Assembly (NCBI GenBank): GCA_947623455.1
Contig: OX392542.1
Location: 5,463,625-5,527,624, forward strand
Length of the DNA: 64,000 bases
Direction: 5' to 3'
Origin: Mimachlamys varia
Taxonomy: Eukaryota > Mollusca > Bivalvia > Pectinida > Pectinidae
Shown here piece by piece: positions 21,055-31,870 of this stretch (positions within the stretch are counted from its first letter, which is position 1; each line of letters starts with the position of its first letter). A program made the position numbers and the translations under genes. Under the pieces are notes generated by a model, which made no database searches, was not told the origin of the DNA, and saw nothing but the letters and a program-made list of their open reading frames with translations.

Positions 21055-21265
21055 AGGATTCGAGAGATTGTGATTGACCATGATGACTCGGTTCTCATTT
21101 TGAGGACTGATGCTTACTTGGATGTGACCAAGATTTTCATGGCGGCAGTCGGGTGAAGACGCTTACTCTTCCGGAAAACCTGGTATTATTATCTTGTAAT
21201 TGTACGATGGTCTCGCAGTATCTTTCCTTTGTTCCTATTTTGCCCTAGTTTAATCGATTTTTTCT
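21055..21265 (+). repeat. R1 dispersed repeat copy
   Basis: Plus-strand R1, clear copy: GATTCGAGAGATTGTGATTG, ATGATGACTCGGTTCTC, CTTACTCTTCCGGAAAACC, TTTCCTTTGTTCCTATTTTG. The short open frame overlapping it is not a gene. Confidence 0.65.
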
Positions 21266-22667
21266 TTTTACTTTTCAGTTTCTTTAATTCATTGCCAGAC
21301 CCAATTTTAATGTCAATAACTTCCTTTGGACCAAAGATAACACTCAAGCGGGGGTTGTATTGTTCATATTATTCATTTTTTTATTGACAAGGTAACAATT
21401 TTGTGTTGGAAATGTATCATGTGTATTTACGTCATCATGTTTTGGAAATAAAATAACATAATTTTTATGTTGTGTTAGTATTCTCATTTAAATCTATTGC
21501 TTTGTTTGAACATTACTAGCGGATTGATAGACATGTAAGTGAAATATTGATAACGATATTACATGGATAAAATTAGCCAGACATATCTCTGCGGCCCTGG
21601 AAAATGAAACGCTCAAGATACACCACCTGGTGGAGATGAGACGAGAAGGTTTGTTTGATCATTTGATGGCTTGAAAAGAATCCGTCGGTCGTGTAACAGT
21701 AACATTGACTGGCTCTAAGGTCAAAGGTCACTCCGGTGTATTTTGCGAAGAACAGGTTTCAACGGTAGCGATTCGTCGGTTATTTTAATGGAGACCAATA
21801 AAATATAAAATATCTAGCAGTACGTCTTCAGTCTAGCGATGACATATTCCAGATTTTCAGAGATAGAATTACCTTAGAATTTGAGCGTTACCCCTGAACA
21901 TTTCATAGGATGGATTGCTGTGTTCCCGGAAATGAGGACGGTTGTCGTTCCTCAATAATATAACATAAACAGATATAAATCCATTAATTTGTAGAATCGT
22001 ATACTTGAATGAGAAGAATAAGAGAAAACCGAAATATCAACAAAACCATAATCAGAACTAAAAATCGATTGAATTAGGGGCTATCACACAAATAGACATT
22101 CTTATTAGCATATTCAATAAAGTTTCTTTCCTATCATATCAGGATACAGAATATCACTCAATAGGAACAAGTAACTACAATAAAAACTCGCTCATGGTCT
22201 CCATCAACCAACATCTCTCGAATTCCTGTGTCGTAAGTCAGGAAAATCTCGGTTTAAATAGTGAGCCCTAGAATAACGACATTTAAACAACAAATGGTAG
22301 AGAAGTAAGGATGTTCCTTTCAAGAAAGGGAAAGTTTACGATAGGAAAATCGATAACGTCACGTTTATCGTTGCACGATCGTGTTCATCGGAGTCAAGAA
22401 GCTTCAACTTGTATTTAGTTTTCATTTCGTATCGCAAACTGCTTATTCTTTGTTTGGATAGAAAGTCTTCACCCACTCCGAATGTGAATCCAATTTTGCA
22501 TGTTTATGTTAAGCAATTTATCTGGCATAGTATTCCACAAAGTCTACTAAGCATTTGATTTGTACATACTCATGAAAAGCTCCCCTTTGTTTTATGGTAT
22601 TTTTAATGTCATTCTAAGGTCATTATAAGGTCAATCTAAGGTCAATCTAAGGCAATGCTAATGTCAC
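21266..22667. other. No gene seen; small R1 tail
   Basis: Intergenic. A minus-strand R1 tail (ATCGATT...GATTATGGTTTTGTTGA type) is at about 22015-22075. Short AAGGTCAATCT repeats lie at 22615-22655. Confidence 0.4.
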
Positions 22668-22784
22668 GTTATCACTCTCGATGTAATAATAAAGTCGCCA
22701 AGTTTATTACAAAACAAAGACGTACGTTCTACGGAAATATATCAATTAACATTGTAATGCATTACTTTTTATAACCTAGCTGTA
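22668..22784. repeat. Direct repeat, copy 1 (~115 bp)
   Basis: Shares TCGCCAAGTTTATTACAAAA, GACGTACGTTCTACGGAAAT and TATAACCTAGCTGTAC with 24109-24222, in the same orientation and with few differences. Probably a dispersed element of unknown class. Confidence 0.75.
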
Positions 22785-22844
22785 CAGCTTACATTTTATA
22801 ACATTGCGGTATGTTTTCTGTTTGTCTGGGTTTCATTAAAAAGA

Positions 22845-22930
22845 AAATTGGAATACTCGAGCGTCAACAAAACCATAATCTGAACTCAACATTCATTAAA
22901 CTGAGGATAAAATATGAACAAAGAAACAAA
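22845..22930 (-). repeat. R1 tail fragment
   Basis: Minus-strand tail of R1: GATTATGGTTTTGTTGACGC near 22875, then the TTTGTTCATATTTTATCC word. Confidence 0.55.
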
Positions 22931-23149
22931 AACTACAGAATAAGATGGTTCGTATTCATTAAACCGTTATCATGATCAAGAATGAATTTGTGCTCAGGTT
23001 TTGTTACTGGCCTAAATCATGTGAATGATGACAAAGTCGTTGAAAATATTGAAAACAGTATTTAATTTCAAAGCTTTTTTTGTTTTTTTTTTTAAAACCT
23101 TGACAGAATAAAGTTATTTATTCAATTTATAGCAAAATAAACAGGCTCG

Positions 23150-23335
23150 AACAAAAACTCCATGCTAAAATATGAGAACGGTTTCATGAATATGGGTCCA
23201 GGTGTTCGAAAGAGTAAACGTCTTTTGATTCATCGACGACACCTGCCATGTAAGTCCTCAAAATGCGAACCGAATCATCAACCTGCATCTCTCGAATCTC
23301 TGTGTAGTAAGTTTGTTTGTCAGCAGTAGACATCC
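23150..23335 (-). repeat. R1 dispersed repeat copy
   Basis: Minus-strand copy with ACATGGCAGGTGTCGTCGAT and GATTCGAGAGATGCAGGTTG. It also extends into the GTCTACTGCTGACAAACAAA word found after the RT in remnant 1, again tying R1 to the retroelement. Confidence 0.6.
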
Positions 23336-24108
23336 ATCACGACAAATTGCTACGAAAATACTATCAGTGCGCAGGTCCATAGCAGAATTAAACGGGGGTG
23401 TAGCACATCATTTCAATTGTTTTGAATCAATGAAAATAATTTACTTTTTTTGTGGCGATCATAATTACTCAATATTTACAACGAAACAGCGGAGACAACG
23501 ACAAATGCCCTCGAAAATGTATGTTTCGTACCACAGTAGCCCACGTAAATGTATGACTATTTCCTTACCTATCAAGTACATTTTTTTTCTATTGCAACAA
23601 ATTTAATCCAAACATTCAAATAACGTACCAATATTCAAAAGTTTTTGAAGAAACCATCAACAATAAAAAATAATAAAATTTGTTTTTGATTGATATAAAA
23701 ATTGCTGGTACATGTATCAGGAAAAACCACGACTTGAAGGTTGCAATATCGGATAAATATATTTATGATATAGGCCTATCCTTTCAAATGAATTGAAGTA
23801 TCTTTATATTATAATGTAATCATTATTTTTTCGTTTGAAGCATATTAAAGGATGCACTATGAATGAAAATTAACTGCCAATTAATTTTAGACGCTAAACG
23901 TTTTCATACAGAGTATATGATTTCTAAGAGCTGACAAGTTCGTTTTTTGAAAAGTAATTAGTTTGAGGTCTTCTTTCCTTTTTACAATAACAAATTTGTT
24001 TTCCTCATCAAATACCTACTTTATACGACGTATTTAACCATTAAAGTGAAGACGAAGAAACTTGGGTAATGGTGCCGATATCTTCTGTCCTCTTATTGAA
24101 CCACCTGA
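23336..24108. other. No gene seen
   Basis: AT-rich; no supported feature. Confidence 0.4.
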
Positions 24109-24222
24109 TCACTCTCGCCGCAGTAATCAAATCGCCAAGTTTATTACAAAACAATGACGTACGTTCTACGGAAATATATCAATTTACATGGTAATGCATT
24201 ACATTTTATAACCTAGCTGTAC
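24109..24222. repeat. Direct repeat, copy 2 (~115 bp)
   Basis: Partner of 22668-22784, about 1.44 kb away in the same orientation. Confidence 0.75.
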
Positions 24223-25020
24223 TTTTTTCTGTTTTTTCCTTGGTTTCCTAGACAAATCAATACGTAAATTCCAAATGCGTAAGGTCCATTATAGAATTGA
24301 AGAGGAGCGTATCACGTGATTTTCAAGATTTTTGTAAACAAGGAAAATCATTTACTTGTTTTATGGCAATCTCGATTTCTTAAGATTCAAATAGATGTCT
24401 AATGGGGGTGAATATACGGGGGGGTGCTGAACGGAGATACTGTTTAAATCAGTCTTGACAACTTACTTTCCACTCAAATCATGCAATAATATCTTAAATG
24501 AAGCTGACTATGGAAATTTATGTTCGCTGACTGTCGTGACCAAGGTGTATAGAAAAATCGCAAACATCCGGGGTACATCATCCGGGTTACTCATCTGTGG
24601 ACTTCATCCGAGGTACTTCATCTGGGGTACTTCAAATAGCTTGCTTTGGTCTGCATATACTCTCTTCAAGATATATTTACAATATTCCCGAACCGAAAGC
24701 ATTTTACACCCAACTCTCAGACAACATGATTCACCAGGTCATAAGTACCAGACAGGCACATCGTACTGAAACAACAACAATTTCTAGACAGATTTTTCAG
24801 TCTACTGAAAACTGTTCAATTGATGACAATAGCCCCACACAATACAGCTCAATCACCATTTAAATACACATAGCCAAACTAACGACTGACACTCTCAAAC
24901 TGCATCGTGAAACAAATATAACCAAGAAAGGGTGTTAAATTTGGACACATGAAATGAGTAGTACACAAAATTCATGCAAACAAGTTGTTAATATCAGCAA
25001 GTCCACAGATTGTTTTTTTC
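24223..25020. other. No gene seen; short tandem words
   Basis: At 24560-24640 the word TTCATCYGRGGTACTTCATC recurs with variation about five times, a small degenerate tandem repeat. Nothing else supported. Confidence 0.4.
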
Positions 25021-25024
25021 CCAG

Positions 25025-25378
25025 ATTTCAGTCCCCGGGGTTTGCTGGAGCCTCCATAGCCACTGTTAATCTCATTTGAGTAGTGGCACGGTACATAATA
25101 TACACATTTTCGTAGTACACGATTTGAAATTATACAGAACTAGTTTAATTTTACTTCTAAATTCATAAATTAAAGGGGTTTTACGCACCTGACCATTCTG
25201 CTTCTACATTAGTTTACAAATTTTGGATTCCCACCTTTTGGCCCCTAGCATCACTGAAGAGTCCTATGAGGACGAAACAGCTGTATGATGCAGTTTAATT
25301 ATTTTTTTTGCATGCTGTATCTATTACTTTTTAAAGGTGCAGCATATATGTGTGTTATGTCATCTATACACCAGTAAC
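25025..25378 (+). mobile_element. Hammerhead-type short interspersed element, copy 2 (full length)
   Basis: About 350 bp running from CCCCGGGGTTTGCTGGAGCC through CATTTTCGTAGTACACGATT and GTTTTACGCACCTGACC, the ribozyme, and on to TTTTTAAAGGTGCAGCATAT and TGTGTGTTATGTCATC. No open frame, no tRNA-type promoter, no poly(A) tail. The whole length is shared with the other copies, which defines the element. Confidence 0.9.
25248..25291 (+). ncRNA. Hammerhead ribozyme, type I, intact core
   Basis: Stem I: GCATCA (25248-25253) pairs with TGATGC (25286-25291). Core CTGAAGA (25254-25260) fits CUGANGA. Stem II is GTCC/GGAC with a 5-base loop (25261-25273). GAAA follows at 25274-25277. Stem III is only the self-complementary CAGCTG (25278-25283), then the cleavage site TA (25284-25285). 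Every conserved core base is present, and the conserved purine at position 7 is A. A palindromic stem III cannot make a stable loop in one molecule. Short stem III hammerheads are known to act as dimers, so cleavage would be expected in tandem or dimeric RNA. Confidence 0.88.
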
Positions 25379-25854
25379 CAAACGAGAACCACAGGGTTAT
25401 AAACACTATACATCCTGGACAAAAGTGTGTATGATTTAAGCAATTGGAACTAAGGAACTAGATATATTTAAAATTTTACATTTCAGGGTTCAGTCGCATT
25501 ACCAATTAGCATTCGGTTATAATTTTCAAGAACGTTTAACTTCTACCGTACGAAATCTTTCGTTTTCGACAAATACACTTACAAAAAAGTTAAACATCGA
25601 CAGCAAGATCAATGACAAAACACCATAAGCTACAGATAATTCAAAATACGACGTAGAAGATAATGATACAAGACAACATTTACTTCAGAAATAATTTGTC
25701 TTTTTGATTGATTACTGGTGTGTAAACTGATTTTTCATACAGATATTTTGAATGCTAAAATATCTCTATTTTGTCATATCATGCTGAAACGTCATTCAGG
25801 AAGTCGATGTCGCACTATAACATGCCAAGTAAGTTATTTTGAAAAACCAACCAA
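25379..25854. other. No gene seen
   Basis: No supported feature between the element and the next R1 piece. Confidence 0.4.
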
Positions 25855-25965
25855 GGAAACATTCAGAGAAAAACTTCAATAAAACTATAATCCAAACTCA
25901 AAATCGTTGAACCAGAGGCAAAATATTAACAAACGAAATTGTAAATGGACTCTTGAAACAAGAAC
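25855..25965 (-). repeat. R1 tail fragment
   Basis: Minus-strand tail words (GATTTTGAGTTTGGATTATA, TTTGTTAATATTTTGCCTC) just beside the hammerhead element dimer. Confidence 0.55.
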
Positions 25966-25984
25966 AAGAGAATATTAAAATTCA

Positions 25985-26432
25985 GTAATATATACAGTAT
26001 GCCGAAAAAATGAATTAAACTGCATCATACACCTGTTTCGTCCTCCTAAGACTCATCAGTGATGTTAGGGGGCAAACAGTGGGAATCAAAAATTCCTAAA
26101 CTAATGTAGAAGCAGAAGGATCAGGTGCGTAAAACCCCTTTAGGTTATGAATTTAGAAGTTAAATTAAACTAGTTCTGTATAATTTCAGATCGTGTACTA
26201 CGAAAATGTGTATATTATGTACCGCCATTACTCAAATGAGATTAACTGTGGCTGTGGAGGCTCCAGCAAACCTCGGGGACTAAAAAATCCATAAGCAGAG
26301 TCTGCCACCCTCAATAAAGATGACGTAACACATACACGTGCTGACTCTTTTAAATTAGTAATAGATACAGTATGCTGAAAAAATGAATTAAACTGCACCA
26401 TACTGCTGTTTCGTCCTCCTAAGAGTAGGGGC
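25985..26432 (-). mobile_element. Hammerhead-type element, tandem dimer (copies 3 and 4)
   Basis: On the minus strand two units lie head to tail. Copy 4 (upstream, about 26432-26320) keeps part of the ribozyme and everything 3' of it. Copy 3 (about 26300-25985) is complete. The predicted cleavage positions (26401/26400 and 26028/26027) are 373 nt apart, which gives the monomer length. Copy 4 has lost the CUGAUGA half of its ribozyme in a short deletion but keeps GGACGAAAC and the cleavage TA. A head-to-tail pair with one period is what integration of a copied multimeric or circular RNA would leave. Confidence 0.8.
26022..26065 (-). ncRNA. Hammerhead ribozyme, type I, canonical core
   Basis: Minus strand: ACATCA (26065-26060) pairs with TGATGC (26027-26022) except for the outermost base. 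The core is the textbook CTGATGA (26059-26053). Stem II is GTC/GAC closing a 7-base segment that can pair further. GAAA is at 26039-26036. Stem III is CAGGTG (two pairs, GG loop), then cleavage after TA at 26029-26028. All conserved bases are present. Confidence 0.88.
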
Positions 26433-26520
26433 AAGGGAAAGATTGACATGAAGACCCCTGCAGAAACCAAAGTGTTCTGGAAGAGTAAGCGTCTTCTGCT
26501 CATCGACGACATTGAAAAGA
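26433..26520 (-). repeat. R1 fragment
   Basis: Minus-strand R1 (GAGCAGAAGACGCTTACTC near 26485-26505) abutting copy 4 of the hammerhead element. Confidence 0.55.
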
Positions 26521-27619
26521 CATGATTCACCAACACAAACTCAGCAACAAAACAAATATACACATAGTACGACAATCATATCAGTACAGCACTATCGAAA
26601 ACAAATTAACAAATATCAGACGGTGTTACACATATCTCGCCATAAAATCAGTTACAGAAATGATACGAAGGCAATAGAAACTACAACACAACGCTAGTAA
26701 CAAATAAGATCACTGTGTTTAATGCCTAAGTCTACAATCACAACGAATACATAAAGAACAATACTAAAACAGCAAGTCTCGATGAATTATGCAAACACGT
26801 TTCTTCTTTTAGCACCAAGCACATACACTAATAAGAGGACATTAGCTCACAGCCCCGCAAGAAAGGACACATATAAATGATCATGGCTTCCCCAATTCGT
26901 ACCACAATGGAACCCCTGTCAGTGCCAGCAGCTTACCGCCCAGCACTAGGTGACCTGAGGGCAGGACGAAAACCAAATACAAATTCACATTCATCTTGTG
27001 GTCTCTTCCTAGGTACAAGCTCATCAATATCAATTGAGATTCCTGGTTAAAAAAGAAATGAAACATGTGGTATTGACTTGATAACGTTCAGTGTGATCAG
27101 CAGAAAAACATTGTCCATTTTCTCTTGTCGATCGTAAGTTAAACAAAACTCTACAACGAATAAATTCACGTAAAACTGTATATACTTACTGTGCATGGCA
27201 AAGTCAATATAAAAACTAACCAGCGCCCAGGGCGTGATAATTATGAGTCATTATTTTGGCATAGAAACGGCAACAATTCGTCGTCAAAATTGTAGTTTTT
27301 ATGTTTCGAATTTTGATTTCAATAATGAAGCTTTTATCATAAGTTAAAATCAAACTCAAACCAGTAAAAGTCAGCAACATGGATGGAAAAAGTAAATATA
27401 AGCCTTGAAGTGCCTCGATATGGTCTTTACGGTCGTTATAAATGACATCACTCTCCAGGCGAACTTCTCACAAATTGCTCCAGCGCGAAATATCATATTG
27501 GCCTGCAAAGCTATGTCAGTTTTATCGACCATAAAGACCACGTGGAAACATTTTAATGTTTAAATAATCGCTAGACTCGCATGTGTAATTGCTTCTTTGA
27601 CATTTGAAATAGGTTCAGT
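26521..27619. other. No gene seen
   Basis: Noncoding; no recognisable element. The 115-codon minus frame ending here overlaps the R1 and hammerhead repeats and is not a gene. Confidence 0.4.
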
Positions 27620-27624
27620 GTTCC

Positions 27625-28980
27625 AAACAATAAAACGTTCCATATTAACCTTTGAGGACTAGTCTATGATGCTAGGAGCCAAACAATACGATGTTCCATA
27701 TGAACCTTTGAGGACTAGTCTATGATGCTAGGAGCCAAACAATACAATGTTCCATATTAACCTTTGAGGACTAGTCTATGATGCTAGGAGCCAAACAATA
27801 CAATGTTCCCTATTAACCTTTGAGGACTAGTCTATGATGCTAGGAGCCAAACAATACAATGTTCCATATTAACCTTTGAGGACTAGTCTATGATGCTAGG
27901 AGCCAAACAATACAATGTTCCATATTAACCTTTGAGGAATAGTCTATGATGCTAGGAGCCAAACAATGCCATGTTCCATATTTACCTTTGAGGACTAGTC
28001 TATGATGCTAGGAGCCAAACAATGCAATGTTCCATATTTACCTTTGAGGACTAGTCTATGATGCTAGGAGCCAAACAATGCAATGTTCCATATTTACCTT
28101 TGAGGACTAGTCTATGATGCTAGGAGCCAAACAATGCAATGTTCCATAGTAACCTTTGAGGACTAGTCTATGATGCTAGGAGCCAAACAATACAATGTTC
28201 CATATTAACCTTTGAGGACTAGTCTATGATGCTAGGAGCCAAACAATGCAATGTTCCATATTAACCTTTGAGGACTAGTCTATGATGCTAGGAGCCAAAC
28301 AATACAATGTTCTCTATTAACCTTTGAGGACTAGTCTATGATGCTGGGGGCCAAACAATACAATGTTCCATATTAACCTTTGAGGACTAGTCTATGATGC
28401 TAGGAGCAAAACAATGCAATGTTCCATATTAACCTTTGAGGACTAGTCTATGATGCTAGGAGCCAAACAATACAATGTTCCATATTAACCTTTGAGGACT
28501 AGTCTATGATGCTAGGAGCCAAACAATACAATGTTCCATATTAACCTTTGAGGACTAGTCTATGATGCTAGGAGCCAAACAATACAATGTTCCCTATTAA
28601 CCTTTGAGGACTAGTCTATGATGCTAGGAGCCAAACAATGCAATGTTCCATATTTACCTTTGAGGACTAGTCTATGATGCTAGGAGCCAAACAATACGAT
28701 GTTCCATATTAACCTTTGAGGACTAGTCTATATGATGCTAGGAGCCAAACAATGCCATGTTCCATATTTACCTTTGAGGACTAGTCTATGATGCTAGGAG
28801 CCAAACAATACAATGTTCCATATTAACCTTTGAGGACTAGTCTATGATGCTAGGGGCCAAACAATGCCATGTTCCATATTTACCTTTGGGGACTAGTCTA
28901 TGATGCTAGGAGCCAAACAATGCAATGTTCCATATTTACCTTTCAGCACAAGTCTATGATGCTAGGGGCCAAAACCTCAG
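27625..28980. repeat. Satellite array, 56-bp unit, about 24 copies
   Basis: Regular 56-bp units with the invariant stretch CTATGATGCTAGGAGCCAAA and the palindrome GACTAGTC. The variable half has AATACAATGTTCCATATTAA or TTTACC variants. Unit-to-unit spacing was checked at 27661, 27717 and 27773. One unit near 28731 has a 2-bp insertion (TATATG). Units are very similar, so expansion is recent. The minus-strand word TTTGGCTCCTAGCATCA (17 nt) is identical to the stretch leading into stem I of hammerhead copy 1. Confidence 0.97.
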
Positions 28981-29689
28981 AAATCAAAACAGATCTAAAA
29001 CAGAAGAGCAGGAAATGCTACGAATTCCACATTTTTTATTTATTCTATCTCCCAATACTAGACGTGTTCCGGTAATATTGTATAACTAAACAATGAGACA
29101 GCGCAAACATGATGACGTAATATACCGCCGTGTTTGGCGCGGTGTTTGGTTTTTAATTGGTTGACGGTTTTGCCACAATTGATTACAAAATCGTTTATTA
29201 TGATCTATAAAAACGTTATCTGACATTTGAAATAAAATTATAATGAATAGCAACAATTTGTGGGCTTATACTGTTTATACCGAAAAACACTATGTGCATT
29301 TTTTGCATAAACCGCTTCGAAATTTTTAAAGTTTATATACGACACACCTTGGGTAGTAGGAAATACAATAACAGTATGTACTACATTGTATCTGTAATGA
29401 TACATATATAACAATCAGGTTCTTAAACACCCCCTCCTTAATAATTTTTTCGTCTATCAAAACATTCGATTTGTCCAGCATATATACTGCAATGAGTGCC
29501 ATACCTCCTACAAAACTGAAAGAATCTTTTCGATCTCTCGTGATGAGAGATTTCTTTTCCAAGAAAGTTGGACGATAGTTGTGAGCTATCTTGAAACATA
29601 CATTGTTAAAAACACAATAAAGCTACGATAAAATTCCTGAATGACAATATCTTTGCTGAGTTTGGAGGTAGATTTTTTAACCTACTGTT
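28981..29689. other. No gene seen
   Basis: No supported feature. Confidence 0.4.
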
Positions 29690-30135
29690 GTCGATCCTAT
29701 GGAAAAAAACTGTGTCCCTCTTTCGGCTGATTTGTTTACATACGAGGCTGAATTTGTAGAGAAGCTAATCAGGAGAGGTAACAAAAATCTTGCCAAAATT
29801 TTTTACTTCACTTTCAGGTTTATTGACGATGTGTTGTCTAGAAATGATGAGCACTTTGCCTACCATGTCGATGGCATACATACCCTTCTGTACTTTAAAC
29901 CAACGCCACAGCTGCCTCCTCTACATCAGCTACCTACCTCGATCTTTACTTTTATATTACCAACACGGACGGCCAACACGGACAGTCTACTATTAAGCAA
30001 TACGATTTCTATTTTCCAATCGTAAACTTTTCCCTTTTTTGATAGTAACAGCCCTTATTCCCCAACCTAACGTGTTAACATATCGCATTTAATTCATTAT
30101 TCTGGGGCTTGTTTTGAATATTACGATTTTCGTGA
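29690..30135 (+). pseudogene. Penelope-like reverse transcriptase remnant 2
   Basis: Translation from about 29690 gives EAEFVEKLIRRGNKNLAK and the catalytic box as FIDDVLS, then YHVDGIH. This parallels remnant 1 at 847-1090. Frame disruption follows near 29900, and only nucleotide-level similarity continues to about 30135 (GTAAACTTTTCCCTTTTTTGATAGTAAC region). No start codon, endonuclease or complete RT core is present. Confidence 0.75.
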
Positions 30136-30194
30136 TAATTGTCTACTGTCAACCTTACTTAGGGCATAGGGTTTCGAGAAATACATGTTGTTTG

Positions 30195-30433
30195 CATCCT
30201 CGATATCCAGGGGTAACGCTCATCTATGTTGTCTACACTCCTGAAATATGGCAAAGAAAACCCGAAGGCCCCGTGTGCCACCTTAATGATGAGGCAAGAA
30301 GACTGGTTCGACCCTTTGATGTATTTCAAAAGAATATCGTGGTCACATAACGGTAAATATTGACGAGCTTTGAAGTCGGTTGCGACTCCTTGTAGAGAGC
30401 GTTGTTGAGTGTAACCCCTGGATATCGAGGATG
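30195..30433 (+). mobile_element. Nonautonomous TIR element (MITE), copy A
   Basis: Terminal inverted repeats of at least 22 bp: CATCCTCGATATCCAGGGGT at the left and its reverse complement at 30414-30433. The interior contains GGTCACATAACGGTAAA and GCGACTCCTTG. Copy B at 31.57-31.87 kb shares termini and interior in the opposite orientation. No transposase; superfamily not assigned. Confidence 0.8.
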
Positions 30434-30574
30434 TTATCAACATGTATCCTGGATTTTGAGGGTGGGTTATTGAAGACTATGAGCTAGTTTTATGCTCGCA
30501 ATTAAGATCTCATTGAGAAGTATTTATTATTCTTCTATGATATGAAGATGGACATTTTTAAAACATCGCCATTA

Positions 30575-30790
30575 GTATGCCTTTTCTTTGAGGACGTGAC
30601 ATTTACTGGAATGTGACCAAGATTTACATGGTGTGTGTCATCGATGAATTTACTCTTCCGGAACCTTTACTCTTATTCACTTGTGCCTTTGTAAAGTGTC
30701 TCCGTGTGAATCATTCCTTTCTTTCTAGTTTACCTCTAGTTTACTCAGTTTTGATTTTGTTGACGCTTTGATATTCTCCTTTTTCTTTTA
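30575..30790 (+). repeat. R1 dispersed repeat copy
   Basis: Plus-strand R1: AAGATTTACATGGTGTGTGT, GTCATCGATGAA, CTCTTCCGGAACC, then GATTTTGTTGACGCTTTGAT. Confidence 0.6.
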
Positions 30791-31564
30791 TTAAAAAGTT
30801 CCACTGAGATAAATGAAATTTCAGGAATGGAAATAACATTAATTCTGTAGGCCAGCAAATGTCTTTTGTTTACTTACGTTAACGATTTATAATTGTTTCT
30901 TTAGGAAATTACATTAGAGGAATGGTCAATCGATATGTAGGACCTCATTAAACTACCCTATACTATAAACAATCTCGGTTACACCTACCAGAGGTTTCAA
31001 TGAATATCAAATATCTTGTTCAAATATCGTACAGACACGAGTGCATGTGAACTTTAAATTATAGATGAAAACTTCAGAAATGCTTTTACACTACATCTCG
31101 GTTTTCAATTACTGTTCTGACAGCATTGTTGTGGGTTTGTGTGCAACTAAATGATCGAAATACAGAAATTGGTTGCGTAATGAAGACTTACCGACCAATG
31201 CTGACACGGGGGAAATCAAGACGGGTCCGCTTAGGTAGAACATTTCACCACAGCTCTGTTTGAACATGCTACAAGATCTATAGAGTACAAGGGCTCAAGA
31301 ATAAAGACACTGAGACATGTTCTGCTGTGCAGGAATGCATTATTATTAGATAGTACTAGTATTTCAATGGTTCCGTAACACTCCGTAAAATTAACACCCA
31401 AATATATCCCGTATATACTGTAAAAGTGGAATTATTGGCGAAGTGGCAATTTTCGCTTATTTCGCTAGTAATACATCCCCGTGAATATAACCACACGCGA
31501 AAAACATATTTTACACCACACAAGATTTACAATGTCTAATATTATAATTGGCACATAGTACAAA
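30791..31564. other. No gene seen
   Basis: No supported feature. A GCGAAGTGGCAATTTTCGC dyad sits near 31437-31456, related in wording to the flank of the 22-bp satellite at 32.96-33.02 kb. Confidence 0.4.
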
Positions 31565-31870
31565 ACATCCAGGTGTTACGTTCACCTTCGCTCTCTACAC
31601 CCCTGGAATATATCATGGCAATACTGAAGGCACACTCAGGTATAAAAAACTGACCAATCGCGGAGGTATATGCCTCTCATTTGCAGATTACAAGGAGTCG
31701 AAACTGATTTCAAAGCTTGTCAATTTTTACCGTTATGTGACCATATGAGATCGATGTACATCAAAGGGTCATCGATAAGATGGCACACACGGAGCCTTCA
31801 GTTTTCCCATGACATATTACAGGGATGCAGAGAGCGTAGGTGAGCATAACCCCCTTGGATATCGAGGATG
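31565..31870 (-). mobile_element. Nonautonomous TIR element (MITE), copy B
   Basis: Right end carries GGATATCGAGGATG, matching the terminus of copy A. The left end is shortened to CATCCAGGTGTTACGTTCAC. The minus-strand interior has GGTCACATAACGGTAAAAA and CGACTCCTTGTAA as in copy A, so it is inverted relative to copy A. Confidence 0.75.

Noticed and set aside
27625..28980. CRISPR-like regular repeat
   Set aside because: Units are contiguous 56-bp tandem copies without unique spacers, and the genome is animal, so this is a satellite.
30114..30443. Overlapping short frames on both strands at 30.1-30.4 kb
   Set aside because: They lie in the terminal-inverted-repeat element and recur with it at 31.6 kb; they are repeat sequence, not genes.
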